From assembly GCF_042140125.1 (NCBI RefSeq), contig NZ_CP159473.1: 64,000 nt of DNA. One strand, written 5' to 3'. The notes beneath the pieces were generated by a model that did not search any database, was not told the origin of the DNA, and saw nothing but the letters and a program-made list of their open reading frames with translations. The translations under genes were made by a program, and so were the position numbers. This stretch comes from Rhodophyticola sp017644125. Its GTDB lineage: Bacteria > Pseudomonadota > Alphaproteobacteria > Rhodobacterales > Rhodobacteraceae. Shown here in pieces: positions 26,474 through 34,086 of this stretch (position 1 is its first letter; each line of letters begins with the position of its first letter).

Positions 26474-27492
26474 TCCGATACCCGTTCGACAGCCCGCCTG
26501 AAACCGGCGCCGCGACGGAGATCGCCGATGGTATTCTCTGGATCCGGCTGCCGCTTCCCATGGCGCTGGATCATGTGAATATCTATGCGCTGCGCGATAT
26601 GGCGGGGTGGACGCTGGTCGACACAGGCTTCGACAGCCGCAAGGCGCGGGGGATCTGGGCCGATCTTCTGGCAGGTCCCCTTGGCGGCGACCCCGTCACG
26701 CGTGTCATCGCCACCCATCATCACCCCGATCATATCGGCCTGGCCGGCTGGTTCGTGGAAAACGGGGCGGAGCTGCTCACGACGCGCACCGCATGGCTGA
26801 TGGCCCGGATGCTGGTTCTGGACGAACAGGACCGGCCCACAGTGGAAACCCTGCGGTTCTGGCGCAGCGCCGGGATGGAGCCCGGGATACTGGCGCAACG
26901 GGCGCAGGAACGTCCGTTCAACTTTGCCGACATGGTGCATGCCCTGCCGCTTGGCTATACCCGGATCGCCGAGGGCGACGTGATTACGGCGGGCGGACGC
27001 GACTGGCATGTGCGGATCGGTCACGGCCATGCGCCCGAACACGCAACGCTCTGGTCAGGTGAGGACGATCTCGTGTTGGGTGGGGATCAGTTGCTGCCCT
27101 CGATCTCCCCCAATCTGGGGGTTTACGCGACCGAACCCAATGCCGACCCGGTGCGTGAATGGCTGGACAGTTGCAGGGCCTTTCAACCGCACGCGACCGG
27201 GGATCAGTTGATATTGCCCGGCCACAAGCTGCCCTATAGCGGTTTGCCCGACCGGCTGCGGCAGATGATCGACAATCACCACGGCGCGCTGGACCGTCTG
27301 CGTGATCACCTGCGTGTCCCGCGCACGGCGGCGGAGTGTTTCGCGCCGCTGTTCAAGCGGCAGATCGATGCCGGAACCTATGGTCTGGCTCTGGTCGAAT
27401 CGCTCGCGCATCTCAACCATCTGCTTGCCCTTCAGGAGATCACCCGCGAAAAACGCAGGGACGGTGCGTGGGTCTGGCAAGTGAAAGGGTAG
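26470..27492 (+). CDS. MBL-fold metallo-hydrolase
   Basis: The 340-residue protein has the metallo-beta-lactamase fold. Its metal-binding HHHPDH is near residue 83, a later GHGHAPEH and LGGDQLLPS supply further ligands, and LPGHK lies near residue 250. This is the glyoxalase-II/hydrolase branch, acting most likely on thioesters or lactones rather than on beta-lactams. The GTG start at 26470 overlaps the acyl-CoA dehydrogenase stop. Cotranscription with that gene suggests an acyl-thioester substrate, but this is inference. Confidence 0.88.
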   Translation: MIRYPFDSPPETGAATEIADGILWIRLPLPMALDHVNIYALRDMAGWTLVDTGFDSRKARGIWADLLAGPLGGDPVTRVIATHHHPDHIGLAGWFVENGAELLTTRTAWLMARMLVLDEQDRPTVETLRFWRSAGMEPGILAQRAQERPFNFADMVHALPLGYTRIAEGDVITAGGRDWHVRIGHGHAPEHATLWSGEDDLVLGGDQLLPSISPNLGVYATEPNADPVREWLDSCRAFQPHATGDQLILPGHKLPYSGLPDRLRQMIDNHHGALDRLRDHLRVPRTAAECFAPLFKRQIDAGTYGLALVESLAHLNHLLALQEITREKRRDGAWVWQVKG

Positions 27493-27495
27493 GTG

Positions 27496-27954
27496 ATGGG
27501 CGACGAAATTATGACATCCGCGGAGGTGATGGAAGGTTCTGCCCTGCCCGATGCCGGTGCGGTTCATTGCGACCCGAACGCCCCCAGATCGGCCGAACAG
27601 ATGCCTTTGCCCGTGGCGGTGACGCAGAAACCGGTGGATCAGAAATCCCCCGCCGAATGGGCCTATGAGCGGATTATCCTATATATCAAGAGTTTCGAGG
27701 AGCAGCTGGATGCCGAGCACGAAGCTGCGATGGGCTTTGCGGGCAGCGACGCGGGCCTGCTCCGGATTGAGGGAATGGGCTTTTTCGCCCCCGATATCGT
27801 GACCTTCTACGGGACCGACACGGCCGGGCTCAAGACGCAGCTTATCCAGCATGTCAGCCAGTTGAACGTGACCTTGCGCGCCCTTCCCAAGGCGACCGAC
27901 GCCCCGGCGCAGCGCATCGGGTTCCGGCTTGTGGCGGATCTGGAAGAAACGTGA
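27496..27954 (+). CDS. DUF6173-like conserved protein
   Basis: The 152-residue soluble protein has a Pro/Ala-rich first 45 residues. A compact conserved-looking domain follows (SPAEWAYERIILYIKSFEEQLD, GMGFFAPDIVTFYG, QLIQHVSQLNVTLRALPK). The pattern matches what I recall as DUF6173, found mainly in Rhodobacterales, but I cannot confirm it without a search. It starts 3 bp after the hydrolase stop, with ATG at 27496 (or GTG 27493), and is probably in the same operon. Confidence 0.72.
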   Translation: MGDEIMTSAEVMEGSALPDAGAVHCDPNAPRSAEQMPLPVAVTQKPVDQKSPAEWAYERIILYIKSFEEQLDAEHEAAMGFAGSDAGLLRIEGMGFFAPDIVTFYGTDTAGLKTQLIQHVSQLNVTLRALPKATDAPAQRIGFRLVADLEET

Positions 27955-28043
27955 CACCTGCGGCGCTTTGCGGCCCGTGACAGCCTGTGTGAAATCGGGT
28001 ATCGCGAAAACAACGAATTTGACCGGATCTCTGGAGACAACGA

Positions 28044-28184
28044 ATGGCTGAGAAGCAGCACAAACAGGGCGAAATGGACATCACCGAGCAGGAGAAGACC
28101 TTCAGCGGCTTTATCCGCTGGTCGGTGAACGTGGCGATTGCCTGCATCGTGATCGTAGTATTTCTGGCGATTTTCGCCCGATGA
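28044..28184 (+). CDS. aa3-type cytochrome c oxidase subunit IV (small)
   Basis: A 46-residue protein with a charged N-terminus (MAEKQHKQGEMDITEQEKTF) and one C-terminal membrane helix (about 26-44, VNVAIACIVIVVFLAIF). It matches the small bacterial subunit IV of aa3 cytochrome c oxidase (bac_cox4 family), a single-helix accessory subunit seen in Paracoccus and Rhodobacter oxidases. CTGGAG lies 9-14 bp upstream of the ATG. The stop overlaps the next gene as ATGA. Catalytic oxidase subunits are not in this window, which is usual for this orphan gene. Confidence 0.85.
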   Translation: MAEKQHKQGEMDITEQEKTFSGFIRWSVNVAIACIVIVVFLAIFAR

Positions 28185-28819
28185 GCTTTCGCAGGGTGTG
28201 TGTGCTGCTGGCCGCGCTTACGGCCTTGTCGGCCTGCGCGGCGGAGTCGGTCTGGGCGCCGGATGAGGCCGTCGCACGGGCAAGCTACGTGCCGCCCGGC
28301 CCGTCGACGGTGACCTTGCTGACCGCGATCAACAACAGATCCGGTTCGGGCGGGCATTCCGCGCTGCTGATCGACGGGGCCGAACGGCTTCTGTTCGATC
28401 CCGCGGGAAGCTGGCACCACCCCAACGTCGCCGAACGCAACGATGTGCTGTTCGGCATGTCGCCGCAATTGTTCGATTTCTACATGGATTACCATGCGCG
28501 TGAGACCTACCACATGGTGGTGCAGGAGATAGAGGTGTCGCCGGAGATTGCCGCGCGCCTGTCGCAGGCCGTGCGGGAGTACGGGCCGGTGTCGCAAGCG
28601 CAATGTGCCCTGTCGATCTCGCGGATCCTGTCGGAAACGCCGGGTTTCGAGAGCATCGGCACCGGCTGGTTCCCGAACCGCATGATGGACCGTTTCGAAG
28701 AGCTGCCGGGCGTGCGGACCTCCCGGGTCTATGACGATGATTCAGACGACAATCTGGAGTTGTTGCAGGCCCAGGGCCGTGCGCAGCTTTACCTGCCGGA
28801 CGAATTCCGACGGGATTAG
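28181..28819 (+). CDS. Lipoprotein, possible circularly permuted papain-like fold
   Basis: The 212-residue protein has a lipoprotein signal with lipobox LSAC (lipidated Cys at residue 19). The mature part has SGGHSALLIDGAERLLFDPAGSWHHP near residues 57-82 and QAQCALSISRIL near 140. A histidine followed by a downstream cysteine in this order is the signature of circularly permuted NlpC/P60 or LRAT-like proteins, which act as amidases, peptidases or acyltransferases. I infer that fold; no specific substrate is visible. It is translationally coupled to the oxidase subunit IV gene. Confidence 0.72.
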   Translation: MSFRRVCVLLAALTALSACAAESVWAPDEAVARASYVPPGPSTVTLLTAINNRSGSGGHSALLIDGAERLLFDPAGSWHHPNVAERNDVLFGMSPQLFDFYMDYHARETYHMVVQEIEVSPEIAARLSQAVREYGPVSQAQCALSISRILSETPGFESIGTGWFPNRMMDRFEELPGVRTSRVYDDDSDDNLELLQAQGRAQLYLPDEFRRD

Positions 28820-28830
28820 GAGCGGGCCGG

Positions 28831-28864
28831 AAAAGATAAACCCCCGGGCCGGTCGGCGCGGGGG
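28831..28864 (-). terminator. Rho-independent-like terminator after rpsU
   Basis: CCCCCG at 28841-28846 pairs with CGGGGG at 28859-28864 across a GC-rich loop. On the minus strand the stem is followed by TTTATCTTTT at 28831-28840, a good U-rich tract. It lies 48 bp beyond the rpsU stop, so it most likely ends the rpsU transcript. Confidence 0.7.
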
Positions 28865-28911
28865 CATCTCATGGGCGGTCAAACCCGCCGGTTCGCATAT
28901 CGACGGATGAC

Positions 28912-29118
28912 TTACATCATCCCTTCACGCTGCGCTTTTTTCCGAGCCAGTTTGCGGGCCCGGCGGATCGCTTCCGCCTTCTCGCGTGCTTTTTTCTCGG
29001 AGGGCTTTTCGTAATGTTGCTTGAGCTTCATTTCCCGAAAAACGCCTTCGCGCTGCAGCTTCTTCTTCAGCGCACGAAGCGCCTGATCCACATTGTTGTC
29101 GCGAACACTAACCTGCAT
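28912..29118 (-). CDS. rpsU: 30S ribosomal protein S21
   Basis: S21 is the small, very basic protein of the 30S platform that contributes to mRNA selection during initiation. The 68-residue protein begins MQVSVRDNNVDQALRALKKKL and ends in an Arg/Lys-rich helix, exactly as in alphaproteobacterial S21. GGAAGG lies before its ATG. It is flanked by a promoter (29171-29199) and a terminator (28831-28864), so it appears monocistronic. COQ9 is the divergent neighbour. Confidence 0.96.
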   Translation of the reverse strand: MQVSVRDNNVDQALRALKKKLQREGVFREMKLKQHYEKPSEKKAREKAEAIRRARKLARKKAQREGMM

Positions 29119-29170
29119 GTGGTGTCACCACCTTCCTAAGTTTGAGTTGCAAGAGATTGCAGGAGGTGGC

Positions 29171-29199
29171 CGTATAGCAAAGCCCCCCTAGCTTGTCCA
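29171..29199 (-). promoter_or_regulatory. Promoter of rpsU
   Basis: On the minus strand TGGACA (plus 29194-29199, 5 of 6 to TTGACA) is followed after exactly 17 bp by TATACG (plus 29171-29176, 4 of 6 to TATAAT). The transcript would start near 29164, about 45 bases before the ATG. Confidence 0.6.
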
Positions 29200-29233
29200 G
29201 CAATGCACATCCATCCAATTCGCGGAGAGTTCC

Positions 29234-29932
29234 ATGACCGATCCAAGCAACAGACTGATTGATGCAGCGCTGGACCATGTGCCGTTCGACGGCTGGTCCG
29301 AGGTTACGTTCAAGGCCGCGATGCAGGACACGGAGATCGATGAAGCGACCGCCCGGGCGTTGTTTCCGCGCGGTCCGGTCGATCTTGCGCTGGCGTTTCA
29401 TCGCCGGGGGGACGAGGCGTTGAGAGAGCTCTTGCGCACGACCGATCTCAGCGAGATGCGTATCCGCGAGCGGATCACCTTCGCGGTCCGCAAACGGCTG
29501 GAACTGATTGAGGATCACAAGGAGGCCGTGCGCCGCGGCTCGACCCTCTTTGCCTTGCCGCCTTATGCCGCCGATGGTGCCCGGGCCGTCTGGGAAACCT
29601 GCGATGCCATCTGGGACGGGCTGGGGGATCCGTCGGATGACATCAACTGGTACACGAAACGCGGCACGCTTTCGGGCGTCTACAGCGCCACAGTGCTCTA
29701 TTGGCTGGGCGATCAGTCCGAGGGCCACGCGGCGACATGGGCCTTTCTGGATCGGCGGATCGAGAATGTGATGCAATTCGAAAAACTCAAGAAACAGGTG
29801 AATGACAACAAACTGCTGAAGCCGTTTCTGGCCGGGCCGAACTGGCTGTTGAGCCAGGTGAAGGCACCTGCCAAGATGCCGCGAGTGGACCTGCCCGGCA
29901 GTTGGACCGGGCGGGGAAGGACCGACACCTGA
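29234..29932 (+). CDS. COQ9-family ubiquinone biosynthesis protein
   Basis: COQ9 is a lipid-binding protein with a TetR-like helical fold that presents ubiquinone intermediates to the COQ7 hydroxylase. The 232-residue protein shows the family pattern: a helical first half, then DDINWYTKRGTLSGVYSATVLYWLGD near residue 135 and TWAFLDRRIENVMQFEKLK near 170. A GGAGAG site lies just upstream of the ATG. The rpsU-COQ9 divergent order is common in Rhodobacterales. The quinone oxidoreductase gene follows by 13 bp, probably cotranscribed. Confidence 0.93.
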   Translation: MTDPSNRLIDAALDHVPFDGWSEVTFKAAMQDTEIDEATARALFPRGPVDLALAFHRRGDEALRELLRTTDLSEMRIRERITFAVRKRLELIEDHKEAVRRGSTLFALPPYAADGARAVWETCDAIWDGLGDPSDDINWYTKRGTLSGVYSATVLYWLGDQSEGHAATWAFLDRRIENVMQFEKLKKQVNDNKLLKPFLAGPNWLLSQVKAPAKMPRVDLPGSWTGRGRTDT

Positions 29933-29945
29933 CAAGGAACCGCCA

Positions 29946-30935
29946 ATGCCCCTGCCTTCCGTGATGCGCGCCGTCGAGATCAGCAGCCCCGGAGGGCCGG
30001 AGGTGCTGCGCGTGACCGACCGCCCGGTGCCCGAACCGCTGGCGGGGCAGATCGTGATCGCGGTCGATTTCGCAGGCGTGAACCGCCCCGATGCGTTGCA
30101 ACGGGCCGGCAATTACGCGCCGCCCCCCGGTGCCTCGGACCTGCCGGGTCTGGAGGCTGCGGGCGTGGTTGCCGCGGTCGGGCCCGGTGTGACGAAATGG
30201 GCCGTGGGAGATGCGGTTTGCGCGTTGTTGCCCGGGGGAGGCTACGCGGAATTTGCGCGGACCCATCAGGACCATGCGTTGCCTGTGCCGGCGGGGATGT
30301 CGATGGACCGGGCGGCGGCGCTGTGCGAGACGTTTTTCACCGTCTGGTCCAACGTATTCATGCGCGGTCGCCTGTCCGGGGGCGAGCGGTTTGTCGTACA
30401 TGGAGGGTCGAGCGGGATCGGGACGACGGCGATCCAGCTTGCGAACCATTTCGGAAACAGGGTGTTCGCCACGGCGGGAACGGCCGAAAAATGCGCCGCC
30501 TGCGTGGAACTTGGCGCCGAACGGGGGATCAATTACCGCGAAGAGGATTTCGTGGAGATCCTGCGCGCGGAGGGCGGTGCGGATCTGATCCTAGACATGG
30601 TTGGGGGCGACTATATCCCGCGCAACATCAAGGCCTTGGCAGATGACGGGCGGCTGGTGCAGATCGCCTTTCTGCAGTCGCCCAAGGTCGAGATAAATCT
30701 TGCGCCTCTGATGGTGCGCCGTCTGACGATCACCGGATCGACCCTGCGCCCGCAAAGCGATGCGGCTAAGGCCGATATTGCGGGCCAACTTCTTGAAAAG
30801 GTGTGGCCTTTGCTGGATGCGGGCCGGATCGGGCCGGTCATGGACAGTGAGTTTCCGCTTGACGATGCGGCGGGTGCTCATGCGCGGATGGAAAGCAGCG
30901 CCCATATCGGGAAGATCGTGCTCAAGGTTCGATAA
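29946..30935 (+). CDS. NAD(P)H-quinone oxidoreductase (zinc-independent MDR family)
   Basis: The 329-residue protein belongs to the medium-chain dehydrogenase/reductase family, quinone oxidoreductase (PIG3/QOR) branch. The GroES-like N-terminus has AGVNRPDALQRAGNYAPPPGASDLPGLEAAG. The Rossmann fold near residue 150 has the NADPH-type VHGGSSGIGTTAIQLA. The catalytic-zinc cysteine and histidine ligands of alcohol dehydrogenases are absent. It reduces quinones or enones with NADPH. Its position just after COQ9 fits a link to quinone metabolism, though these enzymes are also general detoxifiers. Confidence 0.92.
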   Translation: MPLPSVMRAVEISSPGGPEVLRVTDRPVPEPLAGQIVIAVDFAGVNRPDALQRAGNYAPPPGASDLPGLEAAGVVAAVGPGVTKWAVGDAVCALLPGGGYAEFARTHQDHALPVPAGMSMDRAAALCETFFTVWSNVFMRGRLSGGERFVVHGGSSGIGTTAIQLANHFGNRVFATAGTAEKCAACVELGAERGINYREEDFVEILRAEGGADLILDMVGGDYIPRNIKALADDGRLVQIAFLQSPKVEINLAPLMVRRLTITGSTLRPQSDAAKADIAGQLLEKVWPLLDAGRIGPVMDSEFPLDDAAGAHARMESSAHIGKIVLKVR

Positions 30936-31000
30936 TGCAAGCATGCGCGGGTGACATCGCCCTGCCCAGGTGACCCATGCGCCCCCGGGTGCCGCCTTGG

Positions 31001-31612
31001 TCAACCGTCGTCGAAAGCCTGCCAGCCCTGCACCCATCTGGTGACGGTCGTCACCACGCAGGCGGCGGCGAAGACATAGGCGAGAAGCGGGAAAAGCGCG
31101 GGCCAGAGGCAGATCAGAATGAAGAGCGTGATCGTCTCGAACCCCTCGGTCAGGCCGCCAAGGTAGTAGATCCCCTTGGAGGGGTAGTCTTCGGCCTTGA
31201 GGTCGCGCTTGGCGGCAATGATCGAAAAGGCAAGAAAGCTGGTGCCCGAGCCGACGAAGGCGGCGATCAGGACGGCGGCGGGCAATGCGTTTGCAGCCGG
31301 CTCGGCAAGGGCGAAGCCAAGCGGGATCAACGCATAGAAAACGAAATCGAGCGCGATATCCAGAAACGCCCCCCGATCGGTGGGGGCGCCAAGCCGCGCG
31401 ACGGCACCATCCAACCCGTCGGCAAGACGGTTCAGCAGGATCAGCACAAGCGCCGGACCGTAGAGGCCGAATGCAAGCGCCGGAAGGGCCAGGACGCCGA
31501 TGAGAAAGCCCGCAATCGTGATCTGGTCGGGCTCCACGCCGCGCCGGTGCAGAACCCGCGCAGGGCGCGCCAGCAGGCGGTGTTGCAGGGGCTGAAGGGC
31601 AGCGTCGATCAT
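31001..31612 (-). CDS. CDP-alcohol phosphatidyltransferase family protein
   Basis: The 203-residue membrane protein carries the CDP-alcohol phosphotransferase motif in DGLDGAVARLGAPTDRGAF and LDIALD, with all the catalytic aspartates, followed by four or five hydrophobic segments. It is a second family member besides PgsA. The acceptor alcohol is not evident, and the branch resembles small uncharacterised transferases rather than Pgs or Pss. It converges with the quinone oxidoreductase gene, 65 bp apart. A 138-bp spacer separates its start from the YCII gene upstream. Confidence 0.88.
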   Translation of the reverse strand: MIDAALQPLQHRLLARPARVLHRRGVEPDQITIAGFLIGVLALPALAFGLYGPALVLILLNRLADGLDGAVARLGAPTDRGAFLDIALDFVFYALIPLGFALAEPAANALPAAVLIAAFVGSGTSFLAFSIIAAKRDLKAEDYPSKGIYYLGGLTEGFETITLFILICLWPALFPLLAYVFAAACVVTTVTRWVQGWQAFDDG

Positions 31613-31711
31613 CAGGCGTCCGGGTGAGAGTACCCCCGGGGCGGAGGCATTGCCGGATACCCTGACGGGCGGTTGTCATGTGCGCAAGACACGATGCTGC
31701 GCGGAAGCTGT

Positions 31712-31729
31712 GAGGCGACCGGTCGCCTC
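31712..31729. repeat. Perfect 18-bp palindrome GAGGCGACCGGTCGCCTC
   Basis: The self-complementary 18-mer lies between the end of the arsR-SRPBCC-YCII operon and the CDP-alcohol transferase gene. It could fold as a 7-bp stem with a CCGG loop. No T-run follows on either strand, so it is either a weak terminator, an mRNA-stabilising hairpin or a protein-binding site. Confidence 0.4.
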
Positions 31730-31750
31730 CTGGCCCCCGGAGTGGCGGGG

Positions 31751-32062
31751 CTACATCGGCAGGATCTCGGCAACCTCGACCGTTCCGCCATCGTCGAGGA
31801 TCGGGCAGCCTGCGGCCATTTTCGCCGCTTCGTCGTGATCTGCGGCCTCGACCATGGAGTATCCCGAAATTGGATTGGCGCCGCCGCCGTCACTGACACC
31901 GTCTTTGGTGACGGTTTTCGACTGGCCCACAGGCGCACCGCCATCTGCGAGCTTGGACCCAAGCCCGTCCATCCAGGCCCCCCATGCGGCCATGACGCGC
32001 TGTTGCTCGGCCTCGGTCTCGGGCTTTGCGCCACCGTGATAGACATAAATGTATTTCGGCAT
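31751..32062 (-). CDS. YCII-related domain protein
   Basis: The 103-residue protein is a dimeric alpha-beta barrel of the YCII/DGPF type. It starts with MPKYIYVYHGGAKPETEAEQQ and has the GYSMVEAADHDEAAKMAAGCP stretch and a final GTVEVAEILPM. Such proteins are small and of uncertain function; some are fused to sigma factors or act on lactones. It starts 22 bp after the SRPBCC gene and completes a typical arsR-AHSA1/SRPBCC-YCII operon. Confidence 0.87.
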   Translation of the reverse strand: MPKYIYVYHGGAKPETEAEQQRVMAAWGAWMDGLGSKLADGGAPVGQSKTVTKDGVSDGGGANPISGYSMVEAADHDEAAKMAAGCPILDDGGTVEVAEILPM

Positions 32063-32084
32063 CGGTCGGATCCTCCAGGTTGGG

Positions 32085-32519
32085 TCAGGTTGCAAAGAGC
32101 GTTTCGAGCTTGTTGAGGGACGAGGTCCAGCCATCGTTGTGATTGGCCGCCGCCGCTTCATCGGCCAGATCGCGATGGTGAAGCGTGAGAGTGGTGCCCC
32201 CCTCGGGCGATGGCTCCACCGCGATGGTGACATGGGTTTCATGGCCGCGCCGGTCATCCTCGTCATGCCAGGCCCATGTGAAGCCGACCGAGCTTCCGGG
32301 CGTGACATGGGTGATCTGACCGGAGACCTTGAACCGTTTGCCCTCGGGCGAGACCATGGTGGAGGTCCAGGGGCCGGTCTGGCGGAAGTCGAGCTGTTCG
32401 TCGCGAATCGTCACGCCCTCCGGTCCCCACCAGCGCAGAAGCTGTGCCGGATCGGTGATGGCGTGGAAAACCCTGTCGGGCGGGGCGGGGATATGGCGTG
32501 TGAGATCGAGATCGGGCAC
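32085..32519 (-). CDS. SRPBCC/AHSA1-domain protein
   Basis: The 144-residue protein is a START-like (SRPBCC) fold of the Aha1-activator C-terminal type: HIPAPPDRVFHAITDPAQLLRWWGPEG at the start, then VSPEGKRFKVSGQITHVTPG and a last helix GWTSSLNKLETLF. It probably binds a small hydrophobic ligand. The GTG at 32519 is used because AGGAG lies about 10 bases upstream and the frame then begins 7 bp after the arsR stop. Arsenic-type arsR regulators with this partner are common and usually not arsenic-related. Confidence 0.88.
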   Translation of the reverse strand: MPDLDLTRHIPAPPDRVFHAITDPAQLLRWWGPEGVTIRDEQLDFRQTGPWTSTMVSPEGKRFKVSGQITHVTPGSSVGFTWAWHDEDDRRGHETHVTIAVEPSPEGGTTLTLHHRDLADEAAAANHNDGWTSSLNKLETLFAT

Positions 32520-32526
32520 GGGCGGG

Positions 32527-32856
32527 TTACTCCTTTGGCGATAGATGCGTGGCGAGGCGGTCCAGGCTGGCTGTCCAGAACTCCTCGCGCCCGATGCTCC
32601 AGCTGCCGATGGCTTGCAGGGCTTCGGGCTCCACGGAATAGATCCGGCGCTGCTTGTCCACGTCGCGACGGACAAGACCGGCCCTGTGCAGCACTTTGAG
32701 GTGCCGGGACATGGCGGGGGCGGAGATATCGGCCAGATCGCCCAGATCGCCCGCGCTTTGCGGGCCGCGCTCCTTCAGGCGGTTGATGATGGCGAGCCGG
32801 GTCGGGTCGCCCAGGGCCGCGAACCGGATGGCGAGGGGATCGATACTTTCGTTCAT
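32527..32856 (-). CDS. ArsR-family winged-helix regulator
   Basis: The 109-residue protein has the ArsR winged-helix core: IRFAALGDPTRLAIINRL, then the recognition region ISAPAMSRHLKVLHRAGLV and a wing RRDVDKQRRIYSVEPE. The ELCVC metal-binding motif of arsenic sensors is absent, and there is no cysteine, so it senses something else. It is first in the operon with SRPBCC and YCII genes. Its ATG has no Shine-Dalgarno sequence, and an inverted repeat lies 4 bp upstream, indicating autoregulation. Confidence 0.92.
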   Translation of the reverse strand: MNESIDPLAIRFAALGDPTRLAIINRLKERGPQSAGDLGDLADISAPAMSRHLKVLHRAGLVRRDVDKQRRIYSVEPEALQAIGSWSIGREEFWTASLDRLATHLSPKE

Positions 32857-32860
32857 TGTT

Positions 32861-32880
32861 AATTAACAAACATGTTAATT
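32861..32880. promoter_or_regulatory. Operator-like inverted repeat upstream of arsR
   Basis: AATTAACA at 32861-32868 and TGTTAATT at 32873-32880 are perfect 8-bp inverted arms with a 4-bp spacer, in an AT-rich patch. On the minus strand TTGACT at 32887-32892 may be the -35 element. The expected start would then be at about 32857, beside the ATG, so the repeat would cover the promoter and the mRNA would be leaderless. Confidence 0.6.
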
Positions 32881-32932
32881 TAATGAAGTCAAGCGCGTCG
32901 ACAACGGGTGGCCAAACGGTCCCGGGGGAGGT

Positions 32933-33631
32933 CTAGAGGCTGCGAAGAAGTTCCACCGCCTCGCCCAGATCCGCAAATTCGCGGTATCTTTCATGGCCGA
33001 CCGGCGGTTCGGCATGTTCCAGCTCCCATGTGAGGCCATGGGGAATGTAGACGCCCCAGGCGCCTGCTTCGAGTGCTGGAATAACATCCGATTTCAAGGA
33101 GTTGCCGATCATCATTGCGTGTTCCGGCCCCGATCCGTGCCGGGTGAAGGCCTGCATGTAGATGGCCGGGGTCTTCTGCGAGACGATCTCGACCCCGTCG
33201 AAGAAATCCCCCAGACCGGACTGGGCAAGTTTGCGTTCCTGATCGAGCAGATCGCCCTTGGTTATCAGAACCAGAGTGTGGGTTTCCGAAAGCGCGCGAA
33301 CGGCTTCCATCGCGTGTGGCAGGAGGTGAACGGGATGCGCCAGCATCTCCTGCCCTGCGGAGAGCAGTTCGGCGATGACGCTGGCGGGAACCTTCTGGTC
33401 CGTCACTTCGATGGCGGTTTCGATCATCGACAGCATGAAGCCCTTGATGCCGAACCCGTAGCGGCCCAGATTTCGGCGTTCGGCCTCAAGCAGCTTGCGG
33501 TGAAGATGGTCGCGGTCGGTATAATCGGCCAGCAGATCGGCAAACCGTTCCTGCGTCAGACGGTAGAAACTCTCATTCTGCCAGAGCGTGTCATCCGCGT
33601 CGAAACCGATTGTTTGCAATCCCTGCGGCAT
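32933..33631 (-). CDS. HAD-family hydrolase
   Basis: The 232-residue protein has HAD motif I in FDADDTLW (nucleophile D11, acid/base D13). Motif II is LITKGD near residue 123, motif III the lysine in SQKTP, and motif IV GNSLKSDVIPALEAG near 175. An alpha-helical cap (about 18-90) places it in subfamily I, near phosphoglycolate-phosphatase and haloacid-type enzymes. The substrate is unknown. It is divergent from clpS and lies 76 bp from arsR. Confidence 0.9.
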   Translation of the reverse strand: MPQGLQTIGFDADDTLWQNESFYRLTQERFADLLADYTDRDHLHRKLLEAERRNLGRYGFGIKGFMLSMIETAIEVTDQKVPASVIAELLSAGQEMLAHPVHLLPHAMEAVRALSETHTLVLITKGDLLDQERKLAQSGLGDFFDGVEIVSQKTPAIYMQAFTRHGSGPEHAMMIGNSLKSDVIPALEAGAWGVYIPHGLTWELEHAEPPVGHERYREFADLGEAVELLRSL

Positions 33632-33719
33632 AGTTCCTTGTCCGACCCTCTTTTCTGTTGCGGCAGACGCCTTATATACTGCGGCCTAGCACGAGGCATA
33701 AACCCCCGTGGGAGATCGA

Positions 33720-34064
33720 ATGCAAACTCAAGCCTGGACGATGATGGCCGACAAGTCCGATACGGATGACGAAACCGCCGTCATAACCAAGACAAAGCCG
33801 AAGACCCAACGGCCGCCTTTGTACAAGGTGTTGTTGCTGAACGACGATTATACGCCGATGGAGTTCGTCGTCCATGTGCTGGAACGATTCTTCGGCATCA
33901 CCCATTCCCAAGCGGTGGAGATCATGCTGACCGTTCACAAGAAGGGTGTGGCGGTGGTTGGGGTGTTTTCCTATGAGATAGCCGAGACGAAGGTGGCGCA
34001 AGTGATGGATTTCGCGCGGCGCAATCAGCACCCGCTGCAATGCACGATGGAGAAAGAGGAATAG
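33720..34064 (+). CDS. clpS: ATP-dependent Clp protease adaptor
   Basis: ClpS hands N-degron substrates to ClpAP. The 114-residue protein has the conserved core PPLYKVLLLNDDYTPMEFVVHVLERFF, then HKKGVAVVGVFSYEIAETKV. A disordered N-terminal tail of about 40 residues contacts ClpA. ATG at 33720 has GGAG at 33711-33714; the frame is open to GTG 33708, and an internal Met pair at codons 8-9 is also possible. A TATACT hexamer at 33675-33680 may be the -10 element. clpA is not adjacent. Confidence 0.94.
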   Translation: MQTQAWTMMADKSDTDDETAVITKTKPKTQRPPLYKVLLLNDDYTPMEFVVHVLERFFGITHSQAVEIMLTVHKKGVAVVGVFSYEIAETKVAQVMDFARRNQHPLQCTMEKEE

Positions 34065-34086
34065 GCCGCGCGGCCTGTTCCGGCTC

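Noticed and set aside
26470..27492. MBL-fold protein as a metallo-beta-lactamase resistance gene
   Set aside because: It has no signal peptide and follows an acyl-CoA dehydrogenase; the sequence resembles glyoxalase-II-type hydrolases.
32527..32856. Arsenic-sensing function of the ArsR protein
   Set aside because: The protein has no cysteine and no ELCVC-type motif, and no arsenic-resistance gene is adjacent.
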